From: Candidatus Peribacteraceae bacterium
GTDB lineage: Bacteria; Patescibacteriota; Gracilibacteria; Peribacterales; Peribacteraceae
Reading direction: 5' to 3'
DNA length: 64,000 bases
NCBI GenBank assembly: GCA_028718905.1
Contig: JAQUKV010000001.1
Location: 96,429-160,428 of the forward strand
How positions within the stretch are numbered: the first letter of the stretch is position 1; each line of letters begins with the position of its first letter. The notes under the pieces were generated by a model. That model ran no database searches and was not told the origin of the DNA. It saw only the letters and a program-made list of their open reading frames with translations. Positions 48,036 to 56,977 of the stretch are shown here, one piece after another. Made by a program: the position numbers and the translations under genes.

Positions 48036-49169
48036 ATGATACAAGGAATTCCCCTCTCCATGCCGGACTTGAGCGAGGAGGATATCGAGGCGGTCGTCGC
48101 CGTCCTGCAAACCACGCAACTCTCGCTGGGGCCGAAGCTGCGGGAATTCGAGCAAAAGTTCGCCCGGTATGTCGGGACCAAAGAGGCGGTTGCCGTGAGC
48201 AACGGAACATGCGCTCTCCATCTGGCCATGTGCGCGCTCGACATTCATGACGGCGACGAAGTCATCACCACGCCGTTCAGCTTCATCGCATCGGCCAATT
48301 GCATCCTGTTCGAGCGGGCGAAACCGGTGTTCGTCGATATCCTGCCCTCGACGTTCTGCATCGATCCGACGAAAATCGAAGCGGCCATCACCCCGCACAC
48401 GAAGGCGATCCTCGCCGTGGATGTTTTCGGGTACCTCGCGGACTGGCAGGCGCTCCGAGGCATTGCGGACAAGCATCACCTTCTCCTCATTGAGGACAGT
48501 TGCGAGGCTTTGGGTTCAGAGCGCGCCGGGCGACGGGCCGGCTCTTTCGCCGACTGTGCCGTGTTCGGGTTCTATCCGAACAAGCAGATGACGACCGGTG
48601 AGGGTGGCATGTTCGTGACGGATCGGCCGGAACTGTCGCGCATCGTGCGCTCGCTCCGGAACCAGGGGCGTGACGAAGAAGATAAGTTTCTTGTTCATCA
48701 CCGTCTGGGATTCAACTACCGCATCAGCGACTTGAACTGTGCGCTCGGGATCAGCCAGCTCAAGAAACTTCCCGCAATGATCGAACGGAGAGCACAGGTT
48801 GCCCGGTGGTACGCTGCGGGTCTGGCCGGTCTTTCGAAGGATCTGCTCGTTCCCGCGGATCAGCCGGAGGTGGACATCAGCTGGTTCGTCTACGTTGTCC
48901 GGCTCGCCGACCGTTTCAGTTCCAGAGACCGCGATCATCTGCGCCGGCATTTGGGTGACCGGAATATCGGCTGCAACGTCTATTTCCCCTGCATCCATCT
49001 GCAGCCGTTCTACCGCGAGCGATTTGGCTTCACAGAGGGGGATTTTCCGGTGACGGAACATGTCGCGGAGCGGACCATCGCACTTCCGTTTTCTTCGCGA
49101 ATGTCAGAGAAGGACGTTGCGAAAGTCTGCGAAACGTTGAAAGATGGGCTGTTGCAGCTTCCCTCGTAA
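48036..49169 (+). CDS. DegT/DnrJ/EryC1-family sugar aminotransferase (LegC-like)
   Basis: 377 residues, PLP-dependent. SNGTCALHLAMCAL binds the cofactor phosphate, LLLIEDSCEALGSE holds the PLP-ring Asp, and FGFYPNKQMTTGEGG has the Schiff-base Lys. FNYRISDLNCALGISQL is the usual downstream block. It aminates a 4-keto-6-deoxy sugar nucleotide, here most likely the product of the UDP-GlcNAc 4,6-dehydratase encoded 4 nt downstream. Confidence 0.92.
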   Translation: MIQGIPLSMPDLSEEDIEAVVAVLQTTQLSLGPKLREFEQKFARYVGTKEAVAVSNGTCALHLAMCALDIHDGDEVITTPFSFIASANCILFERAKPVFVDILPSTFCIDPTKIEAAITPHTKAILAVDVFGYLADWQALRGIADKHHLLLIEDSCEALGSERAGRRAGSFADCAVFGFYPNKQMTTGEGGMFVTDRPELSRIVRSLRNQGRDEEDKFLVHHRLGFNYRISDLNCALGISQLKKLPAMIERRAQVARWYAAGLAGLSKDLLVPADQPEVDISWFVYVVRLADRFSSRDRDHLRRHLGDRNIGCNVYFPCIHLQPFYRERFGFTEGDFPVTEHVAERTIALPFSSRMSEKDVAKVCETLKDGLLQLPS

Positions 49170-49173
49170 ACGT

Positions 49174-50208
49174 ATGTCGTTCTTCAAGGACAAGACCATT
49201 CTCGTCACCGGCGGCACAGGATCCATCGGGTCCGAGGTGGTGCGGCAACTTCTCGTACTGCGGCCAAAAGCCATCCGTGTGTTTTCCCGCGATGAACACA
49301 AGCAGTACTTGTTCGGGCAGGAATTGGGTCCGGATGCACAACCCGTTGTGCGTTATCTGCTCGGCGATATCCGTGACTATCCCCGGCTCGTACGGGCGCT
49401 GGAGGGAGTGGATTTCGTCTTTCACTGTGCCGCGTACAAGCACGTGCCGTTCTGCGAATACAATTCGTTCGAAGCCGTGAAGACCAATGTGATCGGAACA
49501 CAGAATCTCGTCGATGCGGCCATTACGCAGGGAGTGAGCCGTGTATTGCTCATCTCGACCGACAAAGCCGCGAGCCCCTCCAATGTGATGGGGGCGACCA
49601 AGCTGCTCGCCGAAAAAATGATGACATCGGCCATGAACTTTGCCGGAGACCGGCCCATCCGGTTCGCCAGCGTGCGCTTCGGCAACGTGCTCGCTTCGCG
49701 CGGGTCCGTGCTGCCGCTCTTCTGCAGGCAGATCGAACACGGCGGGCCCGTCACCGTCACGAATCCGGACATGATCCGGTTCTTCATGTCCATCCCGCAG
49801 GCGGTTTCCCTCCTCTTCCGCGCCATGGTACGCATGGATGGAGGGGAGCTCTTCATTCTCAAGATGCCGGTTCTGCGTCTCGGGGATATGATCGATATTC
49901 TCATCGAGGAGCTGGCTCCCCGCTTCGGTCATGCTCCCGCCGTCATCAAACGTCAGATCATCGGCGCGCGTCCCGGTGAAAAAACGGAAGAAATCCTCAT
50001 GACGACGGAAGAATCACAATACGCCATCGAAGAGAACGACATGTTCGTCGTGCGACCCCCGATTCTGCTGGCGGACGGCAAGTGGAGTGAATCAAAGAAG
50101 GGCGAGGCGGTTCAAAACGGTCAGGCAGCCCATGTTCCGCCACTCTCCCGGGAGCAGATCCGCACGCTTCTCGCACCCGTGCTCACGGAATACTTCAAGA
50201 ATCGCTAA
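49174..50208 (+). CDS. UDP-N-acetylglucosamine 4,6-dehydratase-like SDR (LegB/CapD family)
   Basis: 344 residues. ILVTGGTGSIGSEVVRQL is the NAD-binding loop. FHCAAYKHVPFCEYNSFEAVKTNVIGTQNL and LLISTDKAASPSNVMGATKLLAEKM show the CapD-type active site, in which Met replaces the usual Tyr of YxxxK and Asp-Lys in STDKA acts instead. First step of legionaminic- or pseudaminic-type pathways. It is transcribed with the aminotransferase upstream. Confidence 0.9.
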   Translation: MSFFKDKTILVTGGTGSIGSEVVRQLLVLRPKAIRVFSRDEHKQYLFGQELGPDAQPVVRYLLGDIRDYPRLVRALEGVDFVFHCAAYKHVPFCEYNSFEAVKTNVIGTQNLVDAAITQGVSRVLLISTDKAASPSNVMGATKLLAEKMMTSAMNFAGDRPIRFASVRFGNVLASRGSVLPLFCRQIEHGGPVTVTNPDMIRFFMSIPQAVSLLFRAMVRMDGGELFILKMPVLRLGDMIDILIEELAPRFGHAPAVIKRQIIGARPGEKTEEILMTTEESQYAIEENDMFVVRPPILLADGKWSESKKGEAVQNGQAAHVPPLSREQIRTLLAPVLTEYFKNR

Positions 50209-50375
50209 AATCGTTCCCCGAAGATCCCCCCGCGCACCAGTCTCGCATCTGTCGTTCCGCTCCATTGCGTGGCGGTGCGGGGTTTCGCCGATTGAAATAC
50301 CGGTTATTGCGAAGATGCCGTGAGTGTCCGTTCGTGAGTTTCACTTTTATCTTGCGGGAGGGCACTCCGTAGCCT

Positions 50376-50381
50376 GATACT
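50376..50381 (+). promoter_or_regulatory. -10-like hexamer of the gene at 50388
   Basis: GATACT within CCTGATACT, 6 nt before the ATG. Confidence 0.35.
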
Positions 50382-50387
50382 TTCGGT

Positions 50388-51881
50388 ATGCCCTCCGGTC
50401 CCGGCATACGGGTCATCGCCGGCCGTTTTTCTCTCGCGGTCTCGCGGCGTGCGCTGGAGGACCTGTTGCGGGAGTACCCGTTCGAATTCTGCGCCGATCT
50501 CTCCGCGGGGCCGTTCATGCCTTTCGAGGGGTTGCCGGCTGCGGATCAGGAACACTTTGCGGGAAGCGAGGTGCGCAATGCCCACTACGAAGGAGTCCAT
50601 TGGAACGCGATCGCACCTCTCGACGAAAGCATCATCATGCAGATGAGGGAATACGAAGCGATCTTCATGGCCATGGTCACCCGTCTCGAGTGGAAGCGGA
50701 GCATTCCATATCTCACCCGTAAACTCTGGTACCTCCGGCATTTGCAGTTCTGGAGTGACTACCTCACCCGTCACCGGATCAACCTCTATCTTTCCGCCTG
50801 GGTCCCCCACGAAATTCCCGACATCATCATCTACGGGCTTTGCAAGCTGCGGGGTATCCCCGTGCTCTACTTCGATGTGGCGACGTTCCGGGATGTTACG
50901 TTCCCCGGATACGACGTGCGTCAGGCAGCTCCGGCTGTTGCACAGCGTTATCGGGAATTACTTGCTCAGTTTCCCACAGGGGATCCGGCACGACTGCCGC
51001 TCAAAGAACCATTCGCTTCGTACGAACGCGAGGTCGTTCCCGCCAAAGGCAAGCCACCGGCTATTGCGTCGGTCGGCCTGCCGACCTATTGGGAGCAATT
51101 GCGCACCTTCCTCTGGGAACGTCCCATCGCGTTCCTTGCCCATGCTGTTTTATACGTGACGCCTGCAGGGTGGAAGCGCGCTCTGGGTGCGCTTCAGCGG
51201 TGGGTGACTGTTCGCCGGACGGAACGTTTCTACGATGCACATACGTCGGTGCCCGATCTCACCCGGCCGTTCGTGTACTTTCCGCTGCACTATCAACCGG
51301 AAGCGACCACCCTGCCCCAAGGCGGCGTCTTCGTCGATCAGATTCTGGCGGTGCGCCTCCTCAATGCGGCCCTGCCTCCGGATGTGCCCCTCTACATCAA
51401 GGAACATCCGCGCAAGAGCAGCTGGCTCAGCCGGAGCATTCCCTACTATCAGGATTTTCTGGAGCTTGAACATGTCCGTTTCGTTCCGAGGAGTTTCGAC
51501 ACGTTCGCCCTGCGCGAGCATTGCAGCGCTGTCGCGACCATCACGGGATCAGCGGGCATCGAAGCGCTCGTCCGCGGCAAACCGGTTTTCCTCTTCGGAT
51601 CGTGCTACTACCAGTATGCCAAAGGAGTGTTCGTCATCCGTTCGATGCAGGATTGCCGGAATGCCGTGCGCGCCATCTTCGAACACAAGGAGGCGCCCAC
51701 TCCGTGGACCACTCATCTCTACATGAAGGCGATGGAGGAAGCCTGTGTGTTCGGCATGCCCGATCCTTGGTATCTCCACATTTCAAAAATGTCAGAGGAA
51801 CAGCATCAGCAGGCGTTGAGTGAGGCGCTTGTCCGCGAGGTGAAGAAGTTGGAAGGGGAGATTGTGCGGGTTGCGCTGTAA
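50388..51881 (+). CDS. Capsule polysaccharide synthesis-like protein (Capsule_synth family), second paralog
   Basis: 497 residues. It shares with the gene at 36769 the pattern RPFVYFPLHYQPEATTLP, then PLYIKEHPRKSSW (Tyr-x-Lys-Glu-His-Pro), VATITGSAGIEALVRGKPVFLFG and the C-terminal helical tail. By family it is probably a sugar transferase acting on a surface polymer. It stands between the dehydratase and a cytidylyltransferase, so its donor might be the CMP-sugar made here (inference). Confidence 0.8.
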   Translation: MPSGPGIRVIAGRFSLAVSRRALEDLLREYPFEFCADLSAGPFMPFEGLPAADQEHFAGSEVRNAHYEGVHWNAIAPLDESIIMQMREYEAIFMAMVTRLEWKRSIPYLTRKLWYLRHLQFWSDYLTRHRINLYLSAWVPHEIPDIIIYGLCKLRGIPVLYFDVATFRDVTFPGYDVRQAAPAVAQRYRELLAQFPTGDPARLPLKEPFASYEREVVPAKGKPPAIASVGLPTYWEQLRTFLWERPIAFLAHAVLYVTPAGWKRALGALQRWVTVRRTERFYDAHTSVPDLTRPFVYFPLHYQPEATTLPQGGVFVDQILAVRLLNAALPPDVPLYIKEHPRKSSWLSRSIPYYQDFLELEHVRFVPRSFDTFALREHCSAVATITGSAGIEALVRGKPVFLFGSCYYQYAKGVFVIRSMQDCRNAVRAIFEHKEAPTPWTTHLYMKAMEEACVFGMPDPWYLHISKMSEEQHQQALSEALVREVKKLEGEIVRVAL

Positions 51882-51945
51882 TTCCGTTTTCCGGCCATCC
51901 TGTTTGGTCGCTGGCGGCAAATGCGATACGCTTGGCTTCAGCACC

Positions 51946-52689
51946 ATGGATTTGCTGATCACCATCTGTGCCCGCGGAGGATCGAAGGGCATTCCCGGCA
52001 AGAACATCCGGCCCGTCAACGGTATTCCGCTGATTGCGTATACCATTCACCATGCTCAGGAATACGCGAAACAGTGGGGAGGAGACATTGCGCTCTCCAC
52101 CGAAGATCCGAAGATTCGCGCGGTCGCGGAGATCTACGGACTCAAGACGGACTACATCCGCCCCGCCCCTCTCGCTTCCGATACGGCGGGAAAAGTCGAC
52201 ACGCTCAAGGATCTGCTGTTGCACCACGAACGGGCGCGGGGCAAACGGTATGACATGCTCATGGATCTGGATGTCACCTCGCCGCTGCGGACCATGGACG
52301 ATCTGCGTGCCACTCTCGATCTCATTCAGGCCAACCCCAAGGCGCTCAATATCTTCTCGGTCAGTTTTCCGCGTCATAATCCCTACACTGATATGGTGGA
52401 GCGCACGGCCGAGGGATTTTACTATCTCTCCAAACCGACGGAGACGACGTACCTCTCGCGCCAGACGGCTCCGAAAGTCTACGAGATGAACGCCTCGTTC
52501 TACTACTACCGTCGCGCGTTCTTCGATACCGACATCACCGGGCATGTCACCAAACAGTCCCTCATTTACGAGGTGCCGCACATGTGTTTCGAACTCGATG
52601 AAATGGCGGAGTATGAACTTCTCGAGTACCTTCTCTCGCACCGGAAGCTCGACTTCCCGCTTCTCGTTCCCGCTCCCCGTCCCTCATGA
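51946..52689 (+). CDS. neuA: CMP-nonulosonate cytidylyltransferase (NeuA/LegF-like)
   Basis: 247 residues from MDLLITICARGGSKGIPGKN. LMDLDVTSPLRTMDDLRATL and YEMNASFYYYRRAFFD match the first cytidylyltransferase of the window (38365) position by position, with about 60% identity by eye. It activates the nine-carbon acid with CTP. The stop overlaps the next gene's start (ATGA), coupling it to the SDR, the same pairing as ptmB/ptmA in Campylobacter. Confidence 0.92.
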   Translation: MDLLITICARGGSKGIPGKNIRPVNGIPLIAYTIHHAQEYAKQWGGDIALSTEDPKIRAVAEIYGLKTDYIRPAPLASDTAGKVDTLKDLLLHHERARGKRYDMLMDLDVTSPLRTMDDLRATLDLIQANPKALNIFSVSFPRHNPYTDMVERTAEGFYYLSKPTETTYLSRQTAPKVYEMNASFYYYRRAFFDTDITGHVTKQSLIYEVPHMCFELDEMAEYELLEYLLSHRKLDFPLLVPAPRPS

Positions 52690-53429
52690 TCGATCTCAAG
52701 AACAACATTGTCGTGGTGACCGGCGGCGAAGGACTGCTTGGGTCCGTGTTCGTACGTCACTGCCGCGAGGCGGGTGCCGTCACCGTGTCGGCCGACATCC
52801 GTGTCCCGACGGATCTCGCCAAAGGCACGCTTGCCCTTGATGCCACCAGCGAGGAGTCCGTCCGTGCGGGCGTCGATGCGGTCGTCCGGCACCACGGAAG
52901 AATCGACGGCTGGGTGAACAACGCCTATCCGCGCGGCAAGGATTTTTCCGGCCCGTTTTCCGGCCAGTCGCAGGAGGGCTTTTTGGAGAATCTCGACAAG
53001 CACCTCGGCGGCTATGCGCTCTGCAGCCGGATTGTCCTCGAGCAGATGCGCACGCAGGGATCCGGCTCCCTCATCAACATGGGATCCATCTACGGTTGCG
53101 TCGCCCCCGATCCGCATCTGTACGAAGGCATGGAACAGATTACGACGCCCGTGGTGTACGCGGCCATCAAAGGCGGGGTCATCCAGATGACGCGGGCCCT
53201 CGCAGCCGTGTACGGACAGTATGGCGTGCGCGTGAATGCGGTCTCTCCCGGCGGTATCGAGAACCAGCATCCGAAAGAGTTCATCGAACGCTATGCCCGC
53301 AAGACGGCGCTCGGACGTATGGGAAAGCCCGAAGATATCGCTCCGGCCATCGTCTTCCTGCTTTCGGAATCCGCACGATACATCACGGGTGCGAACCTTC
53401 TCGTGGACGGCGGAATGACGGCACTCTAA
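52686..53429 (+). CDS. Short-chain dehydrogenase/reductase (PtmA-like)
   Basis: 247 residues, classical SDR. VVVTGGEGLLGSVFVRH is the dinucleotide loop, INMGSIYG the Ser strand, and VVYAAIKGGVIQMTRAL the Tyr-x3-Lys active site. It ends in AVVF/ITGANLLVDGGM style (SARYITGANLLVDGG). Because it is coupled to the CMP-sugar synthetase gene and precedes the CBS-NeuB fusion, it probably acts on the same amino-sugar route. Confidence 0.9.
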   Translation: MIDLKNNIVVVTGGEGLLGSVFVRHCREAGAVTVSADIRVPTDLAKGTLALDATSEESVRAGVDAVVRHHGRIDGWVNNAYPRGKDFSGPFSGQSQEGFLENLDKHLGGYALCSRIVLEQMRTQGSGSLINMGSIYGCVAPDPHLYEGMEQITTPVVYAAIKGGVIQMTRALAAVYGQYGVRVNAVSPGGIENQHPKEFIERYARKTALGRMGKPEDIAPAIVFLLSESARYITGANLLVDGGMTAL

Positions 53430-53439
53430 GTGCCCAAAG

Positions 53440-55737
53440 GTGCCAAAAATCATTGCACGGGGCGGATCCCTTCGACACACTGTCTTCAACGTGTTCATCG
53501 ATCGTCACATCACGAAGTATGTTGTGTTCGCGGGCGAAAGCATCGCGGTCGCTCTGCAGAAGATGGATGCGAACAAAAGTCAGATTATATTTTCGGTGAC
53601 GGAGTCGGGTGTTCTGGAAGGCGTGCTCACGGACGGAGATGTCCGCCGGTGGCTGATGACGCAGAAGAACGTCGATATCCGCCAGGAGGTCTCTGCCGTC
53701 TCGAACAAACAATTCGTCTTCGCACTCGATACGGATCCGTCCGAACACATCCTTTCGCTTTTTTCCGATGTCATCCGGTATGTGCCCGTGCTGGACGAGC
53801 GTCATCATCTGCTGGGCATCGCCCGCCGCGAGGTCGGCAAACTGCAGATCGGCTCCTTCGTCTTAAGTCAGGATGCCCCCGCTTTTCTGATCGCCGAAAT
53901 CGGCATCAATCACAACGGCGATGTCGCTTTGGCGAAGCGGCTGGTCGGTCTCGCCAAAGAGGCGGGTGCCGACTGTGCAAAGTTCCAGATGCGCGACATG
54001 CAGAGCCTGTACCGCAATGCCGGCTCCGCTTCGGATGTCCGCGAGGATCTCGGTTCGCAGTACACGCTGGATATTCTCAACAAGTCCCAGTTGCGTCCTG
54101 ACGAGATGTTTCAGGTATTCGATCATTGCAGGGAGCAGGGCATTATGCCGCTCTGTACGCCCTGGGATACCGCCAGCCTGCAGCGTCTCGAGGAGTACGG
54201 CATGCAGGCGTACAAGGTGGCTTCGGCGGATCTCACCAATCACGAACTGCTGACGGCTCTGGCCGGCACGCGCAAGCCTTTGATTCTCTCGACGGGCATG
54301 TCGACGGAAGAGGAGATTGAGGAGACTGTCTCGCTTCTGCGTCGTCTGGGTGCCGCCTATGTGTTGCTGCACTGCAATTCCACCTATCCGGCTCCGTTCA
54401 AGGATATCCATCTGCGCTATCTGCAGCGGTTGAGCGAGATCGGGGACTGTCTGGTCGGCTACTCCGGTCACGAACGGGGGATCCACATTCCCGTTGCGGC
54501 GGTGGCGTTGGGGGCGAAGGTGATCGAGAAACACTTCACGATCGACAAATCCATGGAGGGCAATGATCACAAGGTCAGTCTGCTGCCCGAGGAATTCGCC
54601 CAGATGGTGCAGGCGATCCGGCAGGTGGAGCAGGCGCTGGGGTCCACTGCCGCCCGGCAGCTCAGTCAGGGCGAGATGATGAACCGGGAGGTGCTCAGCA
54701 AAAGCCTCGTCATCAATTGCTCCCTCGAGCCCGGTGGCGTGATCACCGAAGAGATGATCGAGATCAAGAGCCCCGGCAAAGGACTTCAGCCCAACCGCAA
54801 AGCACAGCTGATTGGCAGGACAGTCAAGCGGTCATTCAAACCGGGGGATTTTTTCTTTCCGAATGATCTGGTTTCCGACCGCGTCCAGCGGCGCAACTAC
54901 ACCTTCCACCGACCGTGGGGACTGCCGGTGCGCTACCACGATTTCCGCTCGATGATGACCGGAACCAATCCCGATTTTCTCGAGTTCCACCTGAGTTACA
55001 AGGATATGGAGCAGGACATTCACACGTTCCTGAAAGAGACCTATGACATGGGACTCGTCGTGCACAGTCCGGATCTGTTTGCCGGTGACCACATTCTCAA
55101 TCTTGCCTCAACCGACGAGCAGCACCGGCGTCGTTCGGTTGCCGAGCTTCAGCGTGTCATCGATCTCACCCGCTCGCTCAAGCCATTTTTCAAGCGGGCG
55201 GAACGGCCGTTCATCATTGCCAGTCTCGGCGGGTTCGCCCAGGACGGCTTCATCAGCCCGCAGGAACGGGACAAGTGGTACGGGCTGATCGCGCGCAGTC
55301 TTTCGGAGCTCGACAGAGAAGGCGTGGAGATTCTCGGCCAGACACTGCCGCCGTTTCCGTGGTACTTCGGAGGTCAGCTCTACCTCAATCTCTTCGTGAC
55401 ACCCGAAGACACTGCCGCGTTCTGCGAGCGTCATCAGTTCCGTCTGTGTCTGGATGTTTCGCATTCCAAGCTGGCCTGCAATCATTACGGTCTCTCGTTC
55501 ACGGATTTCGTGGAACAGATCGGCAAGCACAGTGCGCACCTGCACATTGTGGATGCCCGTGGCGTCGACGGCGAGGGCGTACAGGTCGGCGAGGGCGAAA
55601 TCGATTTTTTTGCATTGGCCAAGACGCTCGAACAGGTGGCGCCGAAAGCATCGTTCATCCCCGAAATCTGGCAGGGGCACAAGAACGACGGAGAGGGGTT
55701 CTGGGTCGCGCTCGAGCGGCTGGAGCAGTGGTTTTGA
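53440..55737 (+). CDS. Multidomain fusion: CBS pair + nonulosonate synthase + SAF + TIM-barrel isomerase-like domain
   Basis: 765 residues. Residues about 15-130 are two CBS motifs (VLEGVLTDGDVRRWLM, VPVLDERHHLLGIARRE). About 145-400 is a NeuB barrel (AFLIAEIGINHNGDVALAKRLVGLAKEAGADCAKFQM, LILSTGMSTEEE, LLHCNSTYPAPFKDIHLRYL, IEKHFTID). About 425-485 is the SAF domain. About 495-765 resembles xylose-isomerase/AP-endonuclease-like barrels (LCLDVSHSKLACN, HLHIVDARGVDGEG). GTG 53440 is used; GTG 53491 is an alternative. CBS parts may sense nucleotides. Second NeuB of the window. Confidence 0.88.
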   Translation: MPKIIARGGSLRHTVFNVFIDRHITKYVVFAGESIAVALQKMDANKSQIIFSVTESGVLEGVLTDGDVRRWLMTQKNVDIRQEVSAVSNKQFVFALDTDPSEHILSLFSDVIRYVPVLDERHHLLGIARREVGKLQIGSFVLSQDAPAFLIAEIGINHNGDVALAKRLVGLAKEAGADCAKFQMRDMQSLYRNAGSASDVREDLGSQYTLDILNKSQLRPDEMFQVFDHCREQGIMPLCTPWDTASLQRLEEYGMQAYKVASADLTNHELLTALAGTRKPLILSTGMSTEEEIEETVSLLRRLGAAYVLLHCNSTYPAPFKDIHLRYLQRLSEIGDCLVGYSGHERGIHIPVAAVALGAKVIEKHFTIDKSMEGNDHKVSLLPEEFAQMVQAIRQVEQALGSTAARQLSQGEMMNREVLSKSLVINCSLEPGGVITEEMIEIKSPGKGLQPNRKAQLIGRTVKRSFKPGDFFFPNDLVSDRVQRRNYTFHRPWGLPVRYHDFRSMMTGTNPDFLEFHLSYKDMEQDIHTFLKETYDMGLVVHSPDLFAGDHILNLASTDEQHRRRSVAELQRVIDLTRSLKPFFKRAERPFIIASLGGFAQDGFISPQERDKWYGLIARSLSELDREGVEILGQTLPPFPWYFGGQLYLNLFVTPEDTAAFCERHQFRLCLDVSHSKLACNHYGLSFTDFVEQIGKHSAHLHIVDARGVDGEGVQVGEGEIDFFALAKTLEQVAPKASFIPEIWQGHKNDGEGFWVALERLEQWF

Positions 55738-55850
55738 AGCGTGGGATGGCCACCTACCCTTCGGCTTCGCTCAGGGCGAGCGGTGTCCCTCCTACGAACC
55801 CACCCTTCCCTGAGCGGTTGCGCTCCAGGCGGGCGAAGCCCGCCTTCGCG
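55738..55850. repeat. Dispersed repeat after the fusion gene (copy 2)
   Basis: CGTGGGATGGCCACCTAC follows the stop codon. A nested CCCTTCGGCTTCGCTCAGGG palindrome and ACCCACCCTTCCCTGAGCGG follow, as at 31434-31580. The rest of the gap to 55970 holds no gene. Confidence 0.75.
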
Positions 55851-55955
55851 CGTTGTCTGATTGCAACAGTGTTGGCCGGACAGTGCGCAGCGCAAGTGCA
55901 GAAGATGATGTGCAAAAGAGCGCGGACAAATTGAAGAAGGGATGTTTTGCTCTGC

Positions 55956-55961
55956 TATACT
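55956..55961 (+). promoter_or_regulatory. Extended -10 of the gene at 55971
   Basis: TATACT preceded by TGC (TGCTATACT), 9 nt before the GTG start. Confidence 0.5.
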
Positions 55962-55970
55962 CCTCTCTCC

Positions 55971-56942
55971 GTGACAAGAGTTCTCATCACCGGCATTGCC
56001 GGGCAGGATGGCTCGTACCTTGCCGAGCGCCTCTGTGCGCAGGGGTACGACGTGCACGGCATCGTGCGTCCTGAATCACTGGCGGATCTCGGGCATTCTC
56101 CGAATCTTGAACATGTCCGGAAGAAAATAACACTGCATGGCACATCTCTCGATGACCGCGATGCCATTGCCGCTCTCATCGCTTCGCTCAAGCCCGACCA
56201 GTGTTATCACCTGGCTTCGCCGACCCTTGTCACCTCTGCATTCATGCGGGAGCTTTCGCAGCTCACGACCGCCGTGAACAGTGTGCACCATTTTCTCTCG
56301 GCGCTCTGTACGTCCGCTCCGTCTTGCCGGTTCTTCTTTGCAGGTTCGAGCGAGATGTTCGGCCATGCCCCCGCCGAGCCGCAGAACGAATCCACTCCGT
56401 TCAATCCGCGTTCCATCTACGGCATCGCCAAGCTGGCCGGCCACCATCTGGTCGTGAATTTCCGGCGCGAGTACGGCCTCTTCGCCTGCACCGGCATTCT
56501 CTACAATCACGAGTCGCCTCGGCGCTCCCCGCAGTTCGTCACGCGCAAGGTCACCATGGCCGCCGCCCGGATTTCGCTGGGGCTCGAGAAGGAAGTCCGT
56601 CTGGGTAACATCGAGGCTCTGCGTGACTGGGGATACGCGCCTGAGTATGTCCATGCCATGCAGCTCATGGCGGAAGCGCCGGAACCCAGAGATCATGTCA
56701 TCTCGACCGGCGTCGCCCGCCCCGTGCGTGCGCTTCTGGAACAAGCCTTCGGGGCTGTCGGTCTCGATTATCGAAAGTATCTGGTGACCGATCCATCCCT
56801 CTTCCGCCCGCAGGAGGCCGTGACACTTCGCGGTGACAGCTCGGCGCTTCGGTCACGTCTGGGGTGGAAACCCGTGAAACCTTTCGGTGAGATCATCGAT
56901 GAGATGGTGCAACACGATCTGAAACTTGCCAGAGTGCATTGA
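55971..56942 (+). CDS. GDP-mannose 4,6-dehydratase-like SDR
   Basis: 323 residues from GTG 55971. [30 protein letters not shown] is the Gmd-type NADP loop. FFAGSSEMFG and SIYGIAKLAGHH give Ser and Tyr-x3-Lys, and [19 protein letters not shown] the substrate loop. It is diverged from the second, more canonical Gmd at 58319. The Gmd active-site Thr/Glu region reads SSEMF as in that copy, so it may act on GDP-mannose or a related GDP-sugar. The start is set by the extended -10 just upstream. Confidence 0.87.
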   Translation: MTRVLITGIAGQDGSYLAERLCAQGYDVHGIVRPESLADLGHSPNLEHVRKKITLHGTSLDDRDAIAALIASLKPDQCYHLASPTLVTSAFMRELSQLTTAVNSVHHFLSALCTSAPSCRFFFAGSSEMFGHAPAEPQNESTPFNPRSIYGIAKLAGHHLVVNFRREYGLFACTGILYNHESPRRSPQFVTRKVTMAAARISLGLEKEVRLGNIEALRDWGYAPEYVHAMQLMAEAPEPRDHVISTGVARPVRALLEQAFGAVGLDYRKYLVTDPSLFRPQEAVTLRGDSSALRSRLGWKPVKPFGEIIDEMVQHDLKLARVH

Positions 56943-56961
56943 GGCGCCGGGTATTCGTTCC

Positions 56962-56967
56962 TATACT
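56962..56967 (+). promoter_or_regulatory. -10-like hexamer of the gene at 56978
   Basis: TATACT, 10 nt before the ATG. Confidence 0.4.
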
Positions 56968-56977
56968 TCCTCTCACT

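Noticed and set aside
55738..55970. Displaced C-terminus after the CBS-NeuB fusion or after the ABC exporter
   Set aside because: I looked for a second copy of each protein's C-terminal residues beyond the repeat and found none, so these two sites are not counted in the gene-end pattern.
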